From Marinovum sp. (lineage in GTDB: Bacteria > Pseudomonadota > Alphaproteobacteria > Rhodobacterales > Rhodobacteraceae): a stretch of 5,789 nt of DNA. The notes under the pieces were generated by a model, which was given only the letters and a program-made list of their open reading frames with translations, ran no database searches and was not told the origin of the DNA. The position numbers and the translations under genes are program-made. Below, piece by piece: positions 4,599 through 5,789 of the stretch; within the stretch, counting starts at the first letter, position 1, and each line of letters opens with the position of its first letter. The stretch covers positions 6,305 through 12,093 of the forward strand of contig PAHS01000042.1 in NCBI GenBank assembly GCA_002711145.1, given 5' to 3'.

Positions 4599-5789
4599 TT
4601 AGTAACTATGTTGATCAAAAACTTTAGAAATATCGCCGCACCAATCGTTGTTATATAACTCGATTAGTTTGTCAGCAGCTGTACGCTCACTGTCAACTAC
4701 TTCCTTAATTTCATCAAGAAAATGAGTTTCATCAATGTATTTGGAGTTATAGCTTGGTATCGAGCGAGCTTTAAGTCCTTCATTGGCAATCTCAACTACT
4801 TCTTTGGCCAGTTCGCTAATTCTAATGTTACCAACTTTGCCGTTGAGCCCTTGATCAGCGGCCTCTACCCTAAGTTCTTCACGTGTTTCTCGTGCCCACG
4901 TTTTTACAAGATCGTATGCCGCATCAAGAGATGATTGATTATAGCACAAACCAACCCAAAAAGCGGGAAGTGCACAAAGACTTCGCCAGGGACCTCCATC
5001 TGCCCCGCGCATTTCTATGAATGTTTTTAAACGCGCTTCCGGAAATATAGTCGTTAGATGATCGGCCCAGTCATTCAAAGTGGGCAACTCGTTGGGAAGC
5101 GCTGGTAATTTTCCTTTCAGAAAATCTCGAAACGATTGACCCAACGCATTTATATATTTTCCATCGCGGTATACAAAATACATTGGAACATCTAAGGCGT
5201 AATTAACCCACCTTTCAAATCCAAAGGTTGGCTCGAAAATAAATGGGATCGTGCCAGTGCGCGAGGCGTCGAGATCTCTCCAAACGCGGCTTCGCCAACT
5301 TTTGCAACTAGTAAGTTTTCCCTCAAAAAACGGTGAATTGGCAAACAGTGCGGTGCTTACAGGCTGCAGGGCTATCGCAACCCTCATTTTAGTAATCATA
5401 TCGATTTCAGATTCAAAGTCTAAATTAACTTGAACAGTGCATGTTCTATACATCATTACTTTGCCCATAGTACCGACTTTATCCATGTAATCTGTCATAA
5501 GTCGGTATCTGCCTTTTGGCATTTGTGGCATTTCATGATGTTTCCATGTGGGAGCTGCACCTAGTCCAATGAAGCCAATACCGATCTTATCGGCAATGTC
5601 CTTGACTTGGCTCAAGTGTGTGTTCACCTCATGGCAGGTCTCATGTATACTTCCCAAAGGAGCTCCGGATAGTTCCAGCTGTCCTCCAGGTTCCAATGAA
5701 ACGTTTGCTCCATCCTTTACTAGCCCTATGATATTACCTGCTTCAAAAACTGGCTCCCAATCGTACTTATCTTTTAAACCGATTAATAT
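4599..5789 (-). CDS. gshA: Glutamate-cysteine ligase, plant/alphaproteobacterial type (5' end cut by window)
   Basis: The enzyme ligates glutamate to cysteine with ATP, the first step of glutathione synthesis. The frame stays open to the right edge: 396 codons are visible, and about 60 N-terminal residues are missing if the usual ~455-residue family length applies. The TTG at 5694-5696 encodes an internal Leu in VSLEPGGQLELSGAP, a conserved substrate-binding segment, and is not the start. Numbering from the edge, further landmarks are MYRTCTVQVN (113-122), SRVWRDLDASRTG (167-179) and MRGADGGPW (260-268). These identify the plant-type family, distinct from the E. coli GshA family. Cys52 (HETC) and Cys272 (SLCALPAF) align with the plant CC2 disulfide pair, whereas both CC1 positions are Ala (215 and 230). 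The C-terminus ends normally (DISKVFDQHSY). It is convergent with ubiB; its promoter lies outside the window. Confidence 0.97.
   Translation of the reverse strand: MLIGLKDKYDWEPVFEAGNIIGLVKDGANVSLEPGGQLELSGAPLGSIHETCHEVNTHLSQVKDIADKIGIGFIGLGAAPTWKHHEMPQMPKGRYRLMTDYMDKVGTMGKVMMYRTCTVQVNLDFESEIDMITKMRVAIALQPVSTALFANSPFFEGKLTSCKSWRSRVWRDLDASRTGTIPFIFEPTFGFERWVNYALDVPMYFVYRDGKYINALGQSFRDFLKGKLPALPNELPTLNDWADHLTTIFPEARLKTFIEMRGADGGPWRSLCALPAFWVGLCYNQSSLDAAYDLVKTWARETREELRVEAADQGLNGKVGNIRISELAKEVVEIANEGLKARSIPSYNSKYIDETHFLDEIKEVVDSERTAADKLIELYNNDWCGDISKVFDQHSY

Noticed and set aside
4722..5433. Two short plus-strand frames inside gshA
   Set aside because: Both are antisense to conserved glutamate-cysteine ligase segments and have no recognisable protein features.
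5694..5696. TTG as a possible start codon of gshA
   Set aside because: The frame continues upstream without a stop to the window edge, and the upstream codons encode family-like sequence ending in GANVS directly before LEPGGQ. The TTG is an internal leucine.
1..5789. CRISPR arrays, insertion sequences, tRNA genes, toxin-antitoxin or defence genes
   Set aside because: No spaced repeats, terminal inverted repeats, transposase-like frames, cloverleaf sequences or defence-type proteins were seen. About 94% of the window is occupied by six conserved housekeeping genes.

Overview
This window is an ordinary-looking housekeeping segment of an alphaproteobacterial chromosome. I estimate roughly 40% G+C by eye. 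The protein sequences (enoyl-CoA hydratase, UbiE and UbiB wording, and a plant-type glutamate-cysteine ligase) resemble Rhodobacteraceae. An AT-leaning member of that group, such as a marine low-GC roseobacter-type lineage, is my best guess; this is inference from remembered family sequences, not a search.

Layout, left to right. Positions 1-152 are non-coding and hold the intrinsic terminator of rpsT plus a short A-rich stretch with three closely spaced GANTC sites. In related genomes dnaA lies just beyond, but it is not in this window. Three genes then run leftwards: rpsT (ribosomal protein S20, 153-416), a crotonase-family enoyl-CoA hydratase (508-1284) and mutM/fpg (formamidopyrimidine-DNA glycosylase, 1348-2199). 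An 85-bp divergent intergenic region follows. Two genes run rightwards: ubiE (2285-3037) and ubiB (3038-4585), with the ubiB ATG directly abutting the ubiE stop codon. Only 13 bp further on, convergent to them, is the 3' part of gshA (glutamate-cysteine ligase, 4599 to the right edge), whose first ~60 codons lie outside the window.

Function. ubiE and ubiB are a ubiquinone-biosynthesis pair: a ring C-methyltransferase and an atypical-kinase/ATPase accessory factor. mutM repairs oxidised guanine, and gshA makes the first intermediate of glutathione. Respiratory quinone supply, oxidative DNA repair and thiol protection therefore sit side by side. Most of this proximity reflects the ancestral dnaA-rpsT-ech-mutM//ubiE-ubiB gene order of Alphaproteobacteria rather than a dedicated stress island. 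The gshA junction is the one place where the order differs from what I would expect (coaBC after ubiB).

I found no mobile elements, CRISPR arrays, RNA genes, toxin-antitoxin pairs or novel system. The points worth a second look are small: clustered methylation-type sites upstream of the presumed dnaA and in the rpsT promoter, a compact divergent promoter region, an unusually close Shine-Dalgarno before ubiE, the terminator-less convergent junction, and the cysteine pattern of the plant-type GshA.
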